From Corynebacterium freiburgense (GTDB taxonomy: Bacteria; Actinomycetota; Actinomycetes; Mycobacteriales; Mycobacteriaceae), in the NCBI RefSeq assembly GCF_030408815.1, contig NZ_CP047355.1, positions 1,550,001 to 1,614,000 of the forward strand: 64,000 nt of DNA, read 5' to 3'. Each line of letters begins with the position of its first letter. Position 1 is the first letter of the stretch. Positions 7,166 to 16,730 of the stretch are shown one piece after another. The notes under the pieces were generated by a model. It ran no database searches. It saw only the letters and a program-made list of their open reading frames with translations, and was not told the origin of the DNA. Made by a program: the position numbers and the translations under genes.

Positions 7166-8092
7166 ATGGTCAATGTGCCTAGTGGTTTGGTTTATCTTGG
7201 GCTTTCCCTGAGCATCACACTGGTGTTGGCAAGCTGCGTGCAACCAGCTACTTCCCCTACGACATCAGCAACATCGATCACTTCAGTTACTTCAAGCAGT
7301 GCCGTTATGCCGTCCGCGCTAGACGGGGTTTTGGTGTCCAATCTGGTGGATGAGGCTAGCAAAACTGAGGTTCGTACGGCACTGCTCACCGCGGGCGTTC
7401 CTGCTGAAAGTGCCGATCGATTTTTCGCCCAGGTTGATTTGTATAACCAGACTGTCACTAAGGATTCATTATTACCAGATGGTTTCCACACGTATTCTGA
7501 TGACTATCCCCTAGATAAACTTTCAAATTTGTGGAATACACGTTTCCCAGAGTTTATTGGCACAAATTGCCGCATTAATACTTTTTTACTCGCCGAGGAT
7601 CTTGTTACCACTAGTCCGCAACAATCGGATGCGGATACTTCCCTATTGTTTATGGATGAAGATGCCATCGCGCACTCCCCCAATCCTTTACTTAGCGAAT
7701 CTGAAAAAGAAGCTTTTACACAAATCTTCGGGCGGATTAAAACCACCAGTGAGCATAATGCAAACCAGCATATTGCCGATATTAAACGCTATTTCCATGA
7801 CCTAGGAATTACGTTTACTAATCCAGACATTAAAATAGTAAGCGTTTTTATTCACGATACCCTAGACAAACCCGCACATTTATTCATTGGCCATATTGGG
7901 CTTGCTGTCCCGCACGAAAACGGCATTATGTTTATTGAAAAGCTCGCGTTCGACAAACCATACCAGGCACTAAAATTCCGCGACTATAACCAGCTCAATG
8001 ACTACCTGCGTTCCCTTTACGACGACGGCCCTGACCAGGAATATTCCCAACCCATCATATTTAGCAATCACGAAGTATTGTCTACGCCCTAG
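7166..8092 (+). CDS. DUF4300-type secreted lipoprotein
   Basis: 308 residues. The ATG at 7166 is chosen because it opens a signal peptide (GLVYLGLSLSITLVLASC) with a lipobox ending LASC at residues 21-24; the frame also runs back to 7082. After a Ser/Thr-rich linker the mature part has SNLVDEASKTEVRTALLTAG, DLYNQTVTKDSLLPDGF and FPEFIGTNCRINTFLLAEDL, which matches my memory of DUF4300 proteins of Gram-positive bacteria. It should be anchored on the outer face of the membrane. The function of the family is unknown. Confidence 0.72.
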   Translation: MVNVPSGLVYLGLSLSITLVLASCVQPATSPTTSATSITSVTSSSAVMPSALDGVLVSNLVDEASKTEVRTALLTAGVPAESADRFFAQVDLYNQTVTKDSLLPDGFHTYSDDYPLDKLSNLWNTRFPEFIGTNCRINTFLLAEDLVTTSPQQSDADTSLLFMDEDAIAHSPNPLLSESEKEAFTQIFGRIKTTSEHNANQHIADIKRYFHDLGITFTNPDIKIVSVFIHDTLDKPAHLFIGHIGLAVPHENGIMFIEKLAFDKPYQALKFRDYNQLNDYLRSLYDDGPDQEYSQPIIFSNHEVLSTP

Positions 8093-8443
8093 CAATTCCC
8101 TTAGTAAAACACGCACCAATCAGTTGCCCACAAATAATTACAACTAATCCCACGCCACCCATTAAAACGCTTATCGACGCCCCGACCATGATGCACAAAA
8201 CTCCACCCTATATATTCGCACCCGACGTTGATATTTTCAGCCTTAATGAGTCTTGGCGACACACAAGATAACGTTCCGCAGTTTCACTTATAAGTGCAAC
8301 ATGGATGCAATGGGCGGCACCTCGGCAGGAAATAACGAGGTTCTTACACAGAAAGGAATCGGCAAAAGTGAGCACGACCACCACGCAGAAAGGCCATTCC
8401 GTCAGGCTCTCCAATAAAAGAGCGCGCATCAATTGTTCATTTC
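8093..8443. other. 350-bp gap between the lipoprotein and the antitoxin-like gene
   Basis: No complete gene is visible. From about 8369 a GTG preceded by AGAAAGGA opens a 33-codon frame (VSTTTTQKGHSVRLSNKRAR and so on) that overlaps the next gene. It may be a remnant. Nothing else can be supported. Confidence 0.3.
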
Positions 8444-8794
8444 ATGGAAACTGTCGGAGCAGACGTTAGTGTCTTCACCGCCAATCGCATTCCAGAAATG
8501 CCAAAGGAATTGAGGGAACTACTCAACGCAGTACTTCAAGCGGTCAAAAATGAACAATCAATTTCTATATCTATGCTGCCGAAAGAAGTCACCACAACCA
8601 CCGAAGCTGCGATGCTTGATGTCTCCAGGCCCACCGTAATGAAGTACATCCGAAATGGTCGATTATCTGCACGCAAGGTAGGAACCCACCATCGCCTAAA
8701 GTCCGTAGAAGTACTCGCGCTACTTGAAGAACTCAAACAACAACAGCGTGATGCAATCTTCGAACTTATGGATTTCGAGGACTCACTCAGCTAA
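8444..8794 (+). CDS. Excisionase-type helix-turn-helix protein, antitoxin-like
   Basis: 116 residues. The C-terminal half has a MerR/excisionase-type helix-turn-helix (LDVSRPTVMKYIRNGRLSAR, then KVGTHHRLKSVEVLALLEEL). The N-terminal half is a short helical region beginning after about residue 16. This layout is common for antitoxins that precede PIN-domain toxins in actinobacteria. The DNA just downstream looks like the broken start of such a toxin. No good ribosome site precedes the ATG, so the exact start is uncertain. Confidence 0.68.
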   Translation: METVGADVSVFTANRIPEMPKELRELLNAVLQAVKNEQSISISMLPKEVTTTTEAAMLDVSRPTVMKYIRNGRLSARKVGTHHRLKSVEVLALLEELKQQQRDAIFELMDFEDSLS

Positions 8795-8800
8795 CAACCA

Positions 8801-8940
8801 ATCAAACATTCGTGTTTCCCAAACTCTTCACAGTTGGATAGGTCTGATCGCTTGAAGTTTGCACTACGGATGAATCCCTGATGCTGGTCACCGATTACGT
8901 CTGCAACCGATGGAGCGTTCGTCCTACAAGGGTCCTTCAG
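8801..8940 (+). pseudogene. Frameshifted remnant of a PIN-domain toxin
   Basis: After the antitoxin-like stop, one frame reads NIRVSQTLHSWIGLIA and then a stop. A second frame continues at about 8850 with VCTTDESLMLVTDYVCNRW. Intact PIN toxins of this type begin with DANVLxSRTLxxWLxLL and then (V/L)(C/Y)TTxDxLxE, so the two pieces fit a toxin N-terminus with a frameshift and a deletion. The catalytic DAN and the rest of the PIN domain are missing. This rests on pattern memory only. Confidence 0.4.
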
Positions 8941-8992
8941 ATCGCTTAACAAGGAACTTCCCCCACCCATACCGCCCATTACCATTCCTAGT

Positions 8993-10162
8993 GTGACTAA
9001 GTTTTCGTTGCCTGAGGCACGTAGGATTGCGCTTACAGCGCAAGGGTTTCTGGATCCACAACCTGAGCGAGTAACACGCAGGCATATTCACCGGGTGATG
9101 GACAGGGTTGGTGTGGTACAGGTTGATTCGGTGAATGTGCTGGCGCGCGCCCACTACCTGCCATTTTTCTCCCGCCTCGGCGGCTACGACACCACACTGC
9201 TCGACGATATGCGCGATGAACGCCCATGGCCGCTGGTCGAATCTTGGGCGCATATGGCGAGTCTAATCCCCTCATCACGGTGGCCACTATTTGAATTCCG
9301 GCAAGCAAAAGCCAAACCCGAAACCTGGGGTCGGCTTGGCGAGGTCCTACGACAACATCCTGACATCATTGACACAATCTTGGCTGAATACGACCAACGC
9401 GGACCACTAACTTCCCGCGAATGCGAGGCCGGATTAAACATTAAGGAAACTAAGCGCAGAGACCAATGGGGTTGGAACTGGAACTCCACCAAATTAACAA
9501 TCGAATACCTATTTAGGGCGGGCGTTTTGGCCCCTACAGGGCGAAACAAGCAGTTTGAGCGTGTTTTTGACCTCGTCGAACGCGTCATCCCGGATGAAGC
9601 GTATGCTCAACTAGGTACTATCCCCTTCACCGAAGCATACATTGAGCTTGTGCGAACAGCGGCCAAGGCACTGGGCGTCGCTACGCGGGCAAGCCTGCGG
9701 GACTATTTCCGAATGACCGCCCAAGAAACAGACCCCGCGATCAAATATCTGCTTGGCACCGGAGAATTAGAATCCGTGGAAGTAGCGGATCACGGTGAGC
9801 ATTTTCTGTGGACGGCGGCGCGCAGGCCACGGAAAGCGGAGGTCGTCACTCTCGTGAGCCCGTTCGATTCGTTGATTTGGCACCGCGAACGTACACAACA
9901 ATTGTTTGGAATGCACTATCGAATTGGGATTTACACTCCAAAAGCGCAACGTACTCACGGTTACTACGTATTGCCATTTGTGTTCGGCGATGAACTCGTC
10001 GGCCGAGTAGACCTAAAAGCCGACCGCGCAGCTGGTACCCTGCGCGTCCAACAACTCACCTGGGAGCCCAACGCCCCACGGACAGCGCCATCAGCTTTAG
10101 ATCAAACACTCAAAACCATGGCTGATTGGTTGGGTCTTAGTAGCGTCACTTTTTCATCGTAA
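8993..10162 (+). CDS. YcaQ/AlkZ-like winged-helix DNA glycosylase (HTH_42)
   Basis: 389 residues, the usual length for the YcaQ family. The N-terminus SLPEARRIALTAQGF is typical, and near residues 41-58 is VVQVDSVNVLARAHYLPFFS, which contains the QVD motif at the catalytic Q-hydrophobic-(D/Q) site of AlkZ/YcaQ enzymes. Winged-helix repeats fill the centre, and the C-terminus has the VTLVSPFDSLIWHRERTQQL and GRVDLKADRAAGTLRV blocks. Family members unhook interstrand crosslinks and excise bulky alkyl lesions. The start is a GTG at 8993 without a strong ribosome site. Confidence 0.85.
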   Translation: MTKFSLPEARRIALTAQGFLDPQPERVTRRHIHRVMDRVGVVQVDSVNVLARAHYLPFFSRLGGYDTTLLDDMRDERPWPLVESWAHMASLIPSSRWPLFEFRQAKAKPETWGRLGEVLRQHPDIIDTILAEYDQRGPLTSRECEAGLNIKETKRRDQWGWNWNSTKLTIEYLFRAGVLAPTGRNKQFERVFDLVERVIPDEAYAQLGTIPFTEAYIELVRTAAKALGVATRASLRDYFRMTAQETDPAIKYLLGTGELESVEVADHGEHFLWTAARRPRKAEVVTLVSPFDSLIWHRERTQQLFGMHYRIGIYTPKAQRTHGYYVLPFVFGDELVGRVDLKADRAAGTLRVQQLTWEPNAPRTAPSALDQTLKTMADWLGLSSVTFSS

Positions 10163-10231
10163 GTATTCGTGATACACAAGCCTGCCAATCGAGTAGTAAC
10201 ACGGTAATCTTTGCCAGCTTTCAAGCCGTTT

Positions 10232-10275
10232 TCTAACGCCATGCACTCTAGCGCCATGCACTCTAACGCCCAGCC
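10232..10275 (+). repeat. 15-bp tandem repeat, about 2.9 copies
   Basis: The unit TCTAACGCCATGCAC at 10232 is followed by a copy with one change at 10247 and a partial copy at 10262. It lies upstream of the 1463-residue gene, about 120 bases before its start. Confidence 0.8.
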
Positions 10276-10397
10276 TCATGTATGCTCCCGCTGATAGCAT
10301 GGCCATCAATAAGTTCTGTATGGGCGAACACCTTAAACAGGCACGTTAAATACGAGGCATTTCACACGCTAGGGGAAACCACGCACAAAGGGGCAGC

Positions 10398-13300
10398 ATG
10401 TCGATCACACCATTTATTAGTAGCACTCAAAATGATAACACCATGGTTTTGGTGGCACGTAGATATCAGGCAGCCGGCACCGAAGTATTAGTGCGCCTGA
10501 TACCGCAAGAGCTAGTACCTGCCGAGGACTTGGCGCTGGCCACGCTGGGCCTCGATCCAACAACCCTTGAGCCAAACCCCATCGGCTTTATACCATCGCG
10601 TGCTGTGGGGTTTCCTGCTTGGCCTATCTTGACTGACCCTGATAATGCGCAACACGCTTTGAACCTGGTATCCGATATTGAGTGGATCCGAAAGAATGCT
10701 CGGGCGCAGGTGAAGTTGGTAAAGAAGCGCGTCGATAAGCTAACAAACCAGTTGCAGGCTTCCGCACCACATTTCGTACCAACCTTTCTGGAGGAAATCG
10801 CGCGGGTTCACCTTGAAGCGGATCATGCTAGTTATGCCAAGCAGTATTTCAACAAGGCGCGGGAAGTTGAACGCAACCATAGCCTGCCAGTAGATATACA
10901 GCGACACCAGCTAGCTTTCCGGGAGTTCACAGCGCTTGGCGTGGTTAGCGGTCGGGAGATGACGGCCGAAGCCCACAACGCCGCTATTCACCTTGAGCCG
11001 AAAGCTGCTTACCAATACTTTTTGGAGCTGTTGCTCACCTGCGCTCACGCTGATGTCGCGCTTTATAATCATGCGCTGCGTGATCTGCGTCGGCTTGGCA
11101 AAACTGCGGGGAGAACCCATTACGAAGTGGATGTAGAGTTTGCCTCTCAATATGTGCTGAGCCGTGGTTTCGCAACGTTTCCTGAAGCAACATTACAGGT
11201 ATTACGCCCCATGCTACAGACAAAACGTGAAGCTCCAGCAACAATGAAAAAGCAGTTTCTCAGCGGCAACCCCAGTGCATGGAAGGTCGCCGAATACGTC
11301 GATGTACTGCAAAAACTCGATATATGGGAGGCACTGACCACTAATTCTGAGGCTTTTACTCCTTGGTTAATCAAACTATTTCATCAAAAAAGCCACAGCG
11401 GATTTTTCGCCATCCCGAAAGAGGAAATGCTGGCTGCTATCACAGGCAATACCCGATCGCTGACTGATCGCACCGTCAAAATCAAGGTTAAGGGCAATAT
11501 TTCTTTCAATCTTGAGTATCTCGACGCACTGGTAGCAGCTGGTGCAACAGTAGAATTCGATACTGACAGCCGCTTTGATATGGAGTCATTGTGGAACAGT
11601 TGGTTTACCCATGGTAACCGTGATTTAACTGCATTAGTAGACGACGCAAAATCCAGTGAACTCTTACTACAACACCTAACAGCAGAGACCGTACACAATC
11701 ATTTAGACAAATTACTATCCACTAGGTCTACAACAGAACTAACTTCCCGATGGCTAGACATATTTGCCAATGAAATTAAAAACAACGTTAACAGCCACTC
11801 TTGGCAGTTTGAAAGGCTCAAAGAGCAACGCTTCCTCCTCACCGATCCACGCCTTAAAGAACTAAACCCACAGGCGATTAACATGATCTTCCATGCAGAA
11901 GTTGCGGTCAACCTGGCAAAACGTCTGAATGAAGGGACCTTCGCGGAATATACGTGGACTACTTTTGAGGAGGCCTGCGAAAAGCTGACTGATAGTGAAA
12001 ACGCAAAGATTCTTTCTTGCTACCCATACGTCATTTTGGCGGAGGAAAATCAGGTTATCTTGGTTAATGGCCAGCACTTAGAAACCGTGCAATTACCTGC
12101 CCCGGCTAATGTCATACGCGTATATAAGGTGGTTGACCACGTGGTGGTGTTTTATCGGGATAAGCAAACTGATAACTACTACTATTTCTGGTCACATGAA
12201 AATGTGCCACACCTATTAGCAAATGGTCGTGAACTGCCCGAATCTATGGGTTTCGTGCAGCAGATTGATGGCGGTTTGCAGGTTGGCCCAACTCGGATCA
12301 CACCCGGCATGGCTTTTAATGAGATACCCAGTGGATTCACTTTTGGCTCTGGGCCTTATTATGTTGGCACAGATAACCCGACAGAGCTGCTTCAAATTCC
12401 AGGAAACAAGACTATTTCACTGCAGGAGTTTCATGATGGCGCGGTAGCAGGAAATCTGCCTGGCTTGGATACCTCATCACTGCAGCCTATCTGGGGTATG
12501 GAGGATACAGCCAATTTAAAAATAAACTACAGCTGGTACCTTCCAGCGACAGAATCGACTAAAAACTCTCTCTTAGGCGTAACCAATGGCTACCTCATGG
12601 GCTTTTCCTTCGAAGGAATTGCCAATAATTGGTACCACTGGTTTTCCCCAGTGGAAGCATTTAGTGCTCGCAGCGCTGTGCCGCTGTGGGTAGTGGAACG
12701 CCCTGGATGGGAAGATGATCCTCAATTGCGCGACACTTGGTATCACAATGGACAAGGATTGATTGATGATCTGCTGGCGGGGCCGCTGCCCGAATCCCTA
12801 GATTGCCACGGTAAACCTTTAGTGCTGAATAGCCTTCCCGTCATTGGCTTTCATCAGCTCAAAGTACGCAATAAGGATGTCAGTATTGCTATGCGCAAGT
12901 GCTCCGAAAATGAAGCACTGGAGCTAGTTATAGCACCGCAGCTCATTCTTGATTTCGCACAGGGCAATGAGGTCTTAGCGGCTGCAATCGCTGGCATGCT
13001 CGCCCAGGTTTATCAATCACAGTTGGAAACCGATAACCCGCCTATGGTGCCAAAGCTTACGGCTGTACCTCAGTATCTAAAGTATCTTGCGGAAGTAATC
13101 TCCGACGCCACCGCAGAGCAGAATGTTGAAATTTTCCCAAATGTGAGCATTAGAGCTTTTCACTACCTTGGAGAACTTACTGGAGCTCAGTGCTTCGGCA
13201 ATCAACTTGCATACGAACACTGCCGGGAAATAGCGACAAAGATTTCCACATCACAATCGGGCTTTTACGACACCAGTACCGATTATTTGAAACTACTAGG

Positions 13301-14789
13301 CCAAGAAAAACTTATCCTCGCCCGTTTGTCTGGTCCAGGCATTCCGATTGACGAGTTCCATGAACTTATTGAATTATTCCGCTGGCTAGCGCATATCGGA
13401 ATTCTAGGATCAATGGTAAGAGTTGAAACTGATAAAAGTAGCCTCGATCGGCTACTAGCAGACGATCCAGATTTACTGGTATATAACGGCCGAAATATCA
13501 ACACAGTTTTTGTCCTGTGGCGGCCTGAAATTACCACCCCGACTCGCGAGTGGTTATTGGCAAATAATAATCACGCTCCTTGGGCGTTTTTGCCGCGCGA
13601 CAAATTCCTGGAAAAATTAGAAGAACTTCTCAATTGGCGCGACTCACTTACCGACGTCCAACGCGCCAGCCGCATCGCTACCTTGGGCGAATCCGCTAAG
13701 AAATTAGCTAACGTAACCATGCTTCCGCCATCAGTGTGGCACTTAATTTTATCAGGAGTGCTATATAACTATGATCCCTTGGGTTACCGCGCTCAAGATG
13801 CAAAGCTCCTAGGGAAAACACCCACCGCAGTCGATGATCTCAGTAAATTCTTGATTACCTCAAATCTGGGTTACAGAGAACTCGTCACAGCTGGGTGGCA
13901 CGACGACTATCTTTCAGGTGAACCGAATATTGAATCAGTAGCCGAGCAATGGCAAAAACAACGAGGGACCCCATGGATTCACTTAGATGACAGCATTATT
14001 AAACCGGTAGCCAAGTATATGGATAATGCCTGGCTCCCTCCTGAGCCTTTTATGGCCAAGGCTGAACTCCCAACACAACGGGAAGAAGCTGCATTCTTGT
14101 TTTACGTTATGTTAATGCAGATAACCCAACCCCGGTCTGCTGCTGCGTGTGAGCTCGCGTCTAGGTTAGAACAGTTTCGGGCGTGGACTCCACCCAGTAA
14201 ACCACGTGTTTTTGGTAGCAGCTATCAGCAAGAAGCAGATCAATATGCACCCCAACTAGTATCACAAGGCTACCTAGATCAGTGGCTGGAATTTCTGGTA
14301 TCGGGCACTGCTTATAACGGGACACCCGAAGATCCACGGGTTTCAGCCATGTTAGTAGTCGCCGAAGTGCAGGCCGAACTTGGATTATCCACAAATGCCG
14401 CCTGTTATTTCCTGCAAATACTTAGTCTTGCCACGCCTACCGATACGCTGGTAAAACGATGGAACGGTTGGAACAAGAAACAACTAGATACTGCTGCATC
14501 CGAACTGTTAGAACGTGGCCTATTGGTAACGGGCAAACGAGCGAGCTCCGGCCGAAGCGTGTTCTTAGCTGGCGGATGGTTAGGCAAATCAACCACCGGC
14601 CCCGCCATAGAAATGTGGAAAGCGCCACATTACCTACTGTGGGAAGCCAGCGTAAGCAGACCAGTACTTCCCGGCTGTCCAGCCTTAGTGCCACACGGAG
14701 AACTCTTCGCCCAGACCTGGCAGCGCTACCAAAGCGGAGATGTGCCAGGCTATGAAGAACTTCGTACGGCGCCGTATCGACGTCGCTAG
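10398..14789 (+). CDS. Very large uncharacterised protein (1463 residues)
   Basis: The ATG has AGGGG five bases upstream. There is no signal peptide or membrane segment, so it should be cytoplasmic. Residues about 1-480 are mainly amphipathic helices and may form a TPR/HEAT-like solenoid (for example YAKQYFNKAREVERNHSLPV). Residues about 540-740 are rich in short strands with aromatic residues (VIRVYKVVDHVVVFYRDKQT, YYYFWSHENVPHLLANGREL), suggesting a beta-propeller-like or beta-sandwich module. The remainder is helical again. I see no Walker, nuclease or protease motif. Similar giant proteins of unknown role occur in actinobacteria. No partner gene is adjacent. Codon use does not look foreign. 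Confidence 0.75.
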   Translation: MSITPFISSTQNDNTMVLVARRYQAAGTEVLVRLIPQELVPAEDLALATLGLDPTTLEPNPIGFIPSRAVGFPAWPILTDPDNAQHALNLVSDIEWIRKNARAQVKLVKKRVDKLTNQLQASAPHFVPTFLEEIARVHLEADHASYAKQYFNKAREVERNHSLPVDIQRHQLAFREFTALGVVSGREMTAEAHNAAIHLEPKAAYQYFLELLLTCAHADVALYNHALRDLRRLGKTAGRTHYEVDVEFASQYVLSRGFATFPEATLQVLRPMLQTKREAPATMKKQFLSGNPSAWKVAEYVDVLQKLDIWEALTTNSEAFTPWLIKLFHQKSHSGFFAIPKEEMLAAITGNTRSLTDRTVKIKVKGNISFNLEYLDALVAAGATVEFDTDSRFDMESLWNSWFTHGNRDLTALVDDAKSSELLLQHLTAETVHNHLDKLLSTRSTTELTSRWLDIFANEIKNNVNSHSWQFERLKEQRFLLTDPRLKELNPQAINMIFHAEVAVNLAKRLNEGTFAEYTWTTFEEACEKLTDSENAKILSCYPYVILAEENQVILVNGQHLETVQLPAPANVIRVYKVVDHVVVFYRDKQTDNYYYFWSHENVPHLLANGRELPESMGFVQQIDGGLQVGPTRITPGMAFNEIPSGFTFGSGPYYVGTDNPTELLQIPGNKTISLQEFHDGAVAGNLPGLDTSSLQPIWGMEDTANLKINYSWYLPATESTKNSLLGVTNGYLMGFSFEGIANNWYHWFSPVEAFSARSAVPLWVVERPGWEDDPQLRDTWYHNGQGLIDDLLAGPLPESLDCHGKPLVLNSLPVIGFHQLKVRNKDVSIAMRKCSENEALELVIAPQLILDFAQGNEVLAAAIAGMLAQVYQSQLETDNPPMVPKLTAVPQYLKYLAEVISDATAEQNVEIFPNVSIRAFHYLGELTGAQCFGNQLAYEHCREIATKISTSQSGFYDTSTDYLKLLGQEKLILARLSGPGIPIDEFHELIELFRWLAHIGILGSMVRVETDKSSLDRLLADDPDLLVYNGRNINTVFVLWRPEITTPTREWLLANNNHAPWAFLPRDKFLEKLEELLNWRDSLTDVQRASRIATLGESAKKLANVTMLPPSVWHLILSGVLYNYDPLGYRAQDAKLLGKTPTAVDDLSKFLITSNLGYRELVTAGWHDDYLSGEPNIESVAEQWQKQRGTPWIHLDDSIIKPVAKYMDNAWLPPEPFMAKAELPTQREEAAFLFYVMLMQITQPRSAAACELASRLEQFRAWTPPSKPRVFGSSYQQEADQYAPQLVSQGYLDQWLEFLVSGTAYNGTPEDPRVSAMLVVAEVQAELGLSTNAACYFLQILSLATPTDTLVKRWNGWNKKQLDTAASELLERGLLVTGKRASSGRSVFLAGGWLGKSTTGPAIEMWKAPHYLLWEASVSRPVLPGCPALVPHGELFAQTWQRYQSGDVPGYEELRTAPYRRR

Positions 14790-14896
14790 CGTTGGTGTGG
14801 AGTGTTTCCAATACCTCGTTGCAAAGAAAGCGATGGGCTTTTCTAACCCGCTCCCATAAGCCAAACTCCCGTATGGCGGCCAGGTGATTCAGCCGA

Positions 14897-15021
14897 GTGC
14901 GCACTGCTCATGATGCGGGGTTGAGCTGGCAGAAAATCGGCCAGCATCTTGGAATCTCTCGTCAAGCAGCATCACATGCGTTTCGACGGCCACCCACGCG
15001 AGGTCCGCAGAGTCTCCCTGC
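14897..15021 (+). pseudogene. Fragment of a small helix-turn-helix protein
   Basis: Codons from a GTG at 14897 read RTAHDAGLSWQKIGQHLGIS and then RQAASHAFRRP, a clear sigma-like helix-turn-helix. The usual coding context upstream is missing, stops lie in frame before it, and the rest of the frame after about 15000 is low-complexity and unlike protein. Probably a decayed regulator. Confidence 0.4.
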
Positions 15022-15141
15022 TATCCCTTACCCGCCTACCCGGCGAAGAGTCCGGCTGGCAAGCCGCCACCATCCGTTTCCCTGATGCTTTTTATATACG
15101 GGAATTAGGCGGTGATCTATAAACTTTAAAAGCGGAGGTAC

Positions 15142-15651
15142 TCACCGCTGCAGTGCTTTTGCCACCACTGCGTGCACGCTAAACAGTAGTGGCAGGACAG
15201 ATATAGCAGCGCTGATGGAAGCTGCATCATTGTCTTTCAGGCCATGTTCGCGAAGTACGCGGCGCGCATGCAGCCAGTACGGGATGACGATCACCGGGGA
15301 GGTAGCCACACCGGAGGTATATCCTCGCATGGCGATTGCTGAAGCGATATGAGTAAACCCGTGCACACCGAAAACCAGTACCGATCCCCGGAAGAGGGGT
15401 GACCGCCCTTGGGTGCGCACTCCTTCGGCCGAGGCGGCTGCAACGAGGACTGCCATAACTGCTAATGCAGTATTGACATGTTTCTGCGACATTCCTTCGT
15501 TGCGAATCTGTTTGGCCGCCGGTATCGGCACCCAGCGTGGCAATTGTGGCAGAAGCCTCTGTGTATTTTTTGACATCGTGAGTAATTCTTCTGCATCGTG
15601 CAGCGCCCATGCGGCGAATAGTCCGAGGCTCAACCGTGTCATAGGTTTCAT
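15142..15651 (-). CDS. HXXEE-domain membrane protein
   Basis: 169 residues. The ATG at 15651 has GGAGG five bases before it; a GTG at 15663 is less likely. The segment ALHDAEELLTM carries the H-x-x-E-E motif (HDAEE) that names the family, and a second conserved His occurs in GVHGFTHIASAIAMRGYTSG. Four or five hydrophobic helices are predicted. The motif residues may bind a metal within the membrane, but the family has no known function. Confidence 0.75.
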   Translation of the reverse strand: MKPMTRLSLGLFAAWALHDAEELLTMSKNTQRLLPQLPRWVPIPAAKQIRNEGMSQKHVNTALAVMAVLVAAASAEGVRTQGRSPLFRGSVLVFGVHGFTHIASAIAMRGYTSGVATSPVIVIPYWLHARRVLREHGLKDNDAASISAAISVLPLLFSVHAVVAKALQR

Positions 15652-15715
15652 TTCTGCCTCCACTTAGAATTTCGAGGACGAACAATCGTACCCCCGCGAG
15701 CGTTACGCAAGGTGT

Positions 15716-16069
15716 TTATTCTTCTTCACCAACACAAAACAGATTCCCCTCCGGGTCGGCCATTACGGTCCAAGTAAAACTGCCATCCGGTAGGGTTTCC
15801 ACAGATTGGACTGTAGCGCCGAGTTCTTCTAGGCGTTTCACTGCGGCTTCGCGATCTTTAGAACGGAAATCAATATGAATGCGGTTCTTGCCCGGCGTTG
15901 GGTCAGCTACTAGCTGGAACCCCAGCGTAGGGACGGTATCAATCATCACGAAAAACCCATCGAAATCAGCGGAAATTGGTGCACCGGTTGCTTGAGACCA
16001 GAAGTTCGCCAAAGCCCTGGCATCCAAACAATCCGTGGTAATCATCCCAGGTGTGATTGTAGCGCTCAT
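15716..16069 (-). CDS. VOC (glyoxalase/bleomycin-resistance) family protein
   Basis: 117 residues with the paired beta-alpha-beta-beta-beta modules of the VOC fold. ITTDCLDARALANFWSQATG opens module 1, RIHIDFRSKDREAAVKRLEE opens module 2, and the end VMADPEGNLFCV has the metal-ligand glutamate (E in DPEGN). The His in HIDF may be another ligand. It could act as a dioxygenase-like or resistance protein; the substrate is not predictable. The gene stands alone downstream of the HXXEE gene's promoter region. Confidence 0.85.
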   Translation of the reverse strand: MSATITPGMITTDCLDARALANFWSQATGAPISADFDGFFVMIDTVPTLGFQLVADPTPGKNRIHIDFRSKDREAAVKRLEELGATVQSVETLPDGSFTWTVMADPEGNLFCVGEEE

Positions 16070-16391
16070 AAACCCATGTTAGCACTATACTTTGATGCTC
16101 CTCTTCCCCAAAACATCAAGATCAATATCTGCTGGTTTAGTTGATTATTGCCGTGGTTTCCATCATTCGAGGTATGAAATATGGAAATCGTACTAGAAAT
16201 AGCTCCGCCGTTGTACAACCGCAATAATCAGGCAGATTTTACATTGCCCACCACTCAACAGCACGTTTCCCTAGGTCACACCCCTAGCCCGATAGTACCC
16301 AATGCAAATCTGCCTTTATTCATATACGCACAACCCTTGCCATTGGCCTATTTCCTCATATCCGATCACGCTTGGCCCACCACAGGAATAT
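16070..16391. other. 320-bp gap without a gene
   Basis: No coding frame with a ribosome site and plausible protein is visible. A 70-codon frame at 16181 has no family features. The only structure is the secG terminator at the right end. Confidence 0.5.
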
Positions 16392-16430
16392 AAAAAACGG
16401 CTGGCCTTTTGTTTATTGTTGGCCAGCCGT
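16392..16430 (-). terminator. Rho-independent terminator of secG
   Basis: On the minus strand ACGGCTGGCC, a 14-base loop and GGCCAGCCGT are followed by TTTTTATATT. A perfect 10-bp stem with a T tail, starting 16 bases beyond the secG stop. Confidence 0.9.
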
Positions 16431-16445
16431 GGTGGTTTGGAGCTG

Positions 16446-16682
16446 TTAGCTCGCGTACACCTGGATTAAGTTCAAACCGATAATACAAACCACCCAGATG
16501 ATTGCCATAATAATGGTGAGGCGGTTGAGGTTTTTTTCCACTACGGTGGATCCGGAGAGGTTGGATTGGACGCCGCCGCCGAATAGGCTGGAAAGTCCTC
16601 CGCCCTTGCCTTTGTGGAGTAGGACAAACATCGTCATCAGCAGGCATGACAGCACGAGGACGATTTGTAGGGCAAGTACCAT
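16446..16682 (-). CDS. secG: Preprotein translocase subunit SecG
   Basis: 78 residues, the usual size. Two membrane helices (residues about 2-22 and 54-74) flank the conserved cytoplasmic loop KGKGGGLSSLFGGGVQSNLS. SecG binds SecYE and assists SecA-driven translocation across the membrane. It lies 48 bases after ppc on the same strand, as in other corynebacteria, and ends at a strong terminator. Confidence 0.96.
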   Translation of the reverse strand: MVLALQIVLVLSCLLMTMFVLLHKGKGGGLSSLFGGGVQSNLSGSTVVEKNLNRLTIIMAIIWVVCIIGLNLIQVYAS

Positions 16683-16730
16683 TGTGTTCCTCTAAGATCT
16701 ACAAACGATTACAACTTGGCTAAGTATACA

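Noticed and set aside
16181..16393. A 70-codon frame in the gap left of secG
   Set aside because: No ribosome site or conserved feature and it runs to the secG terminator.
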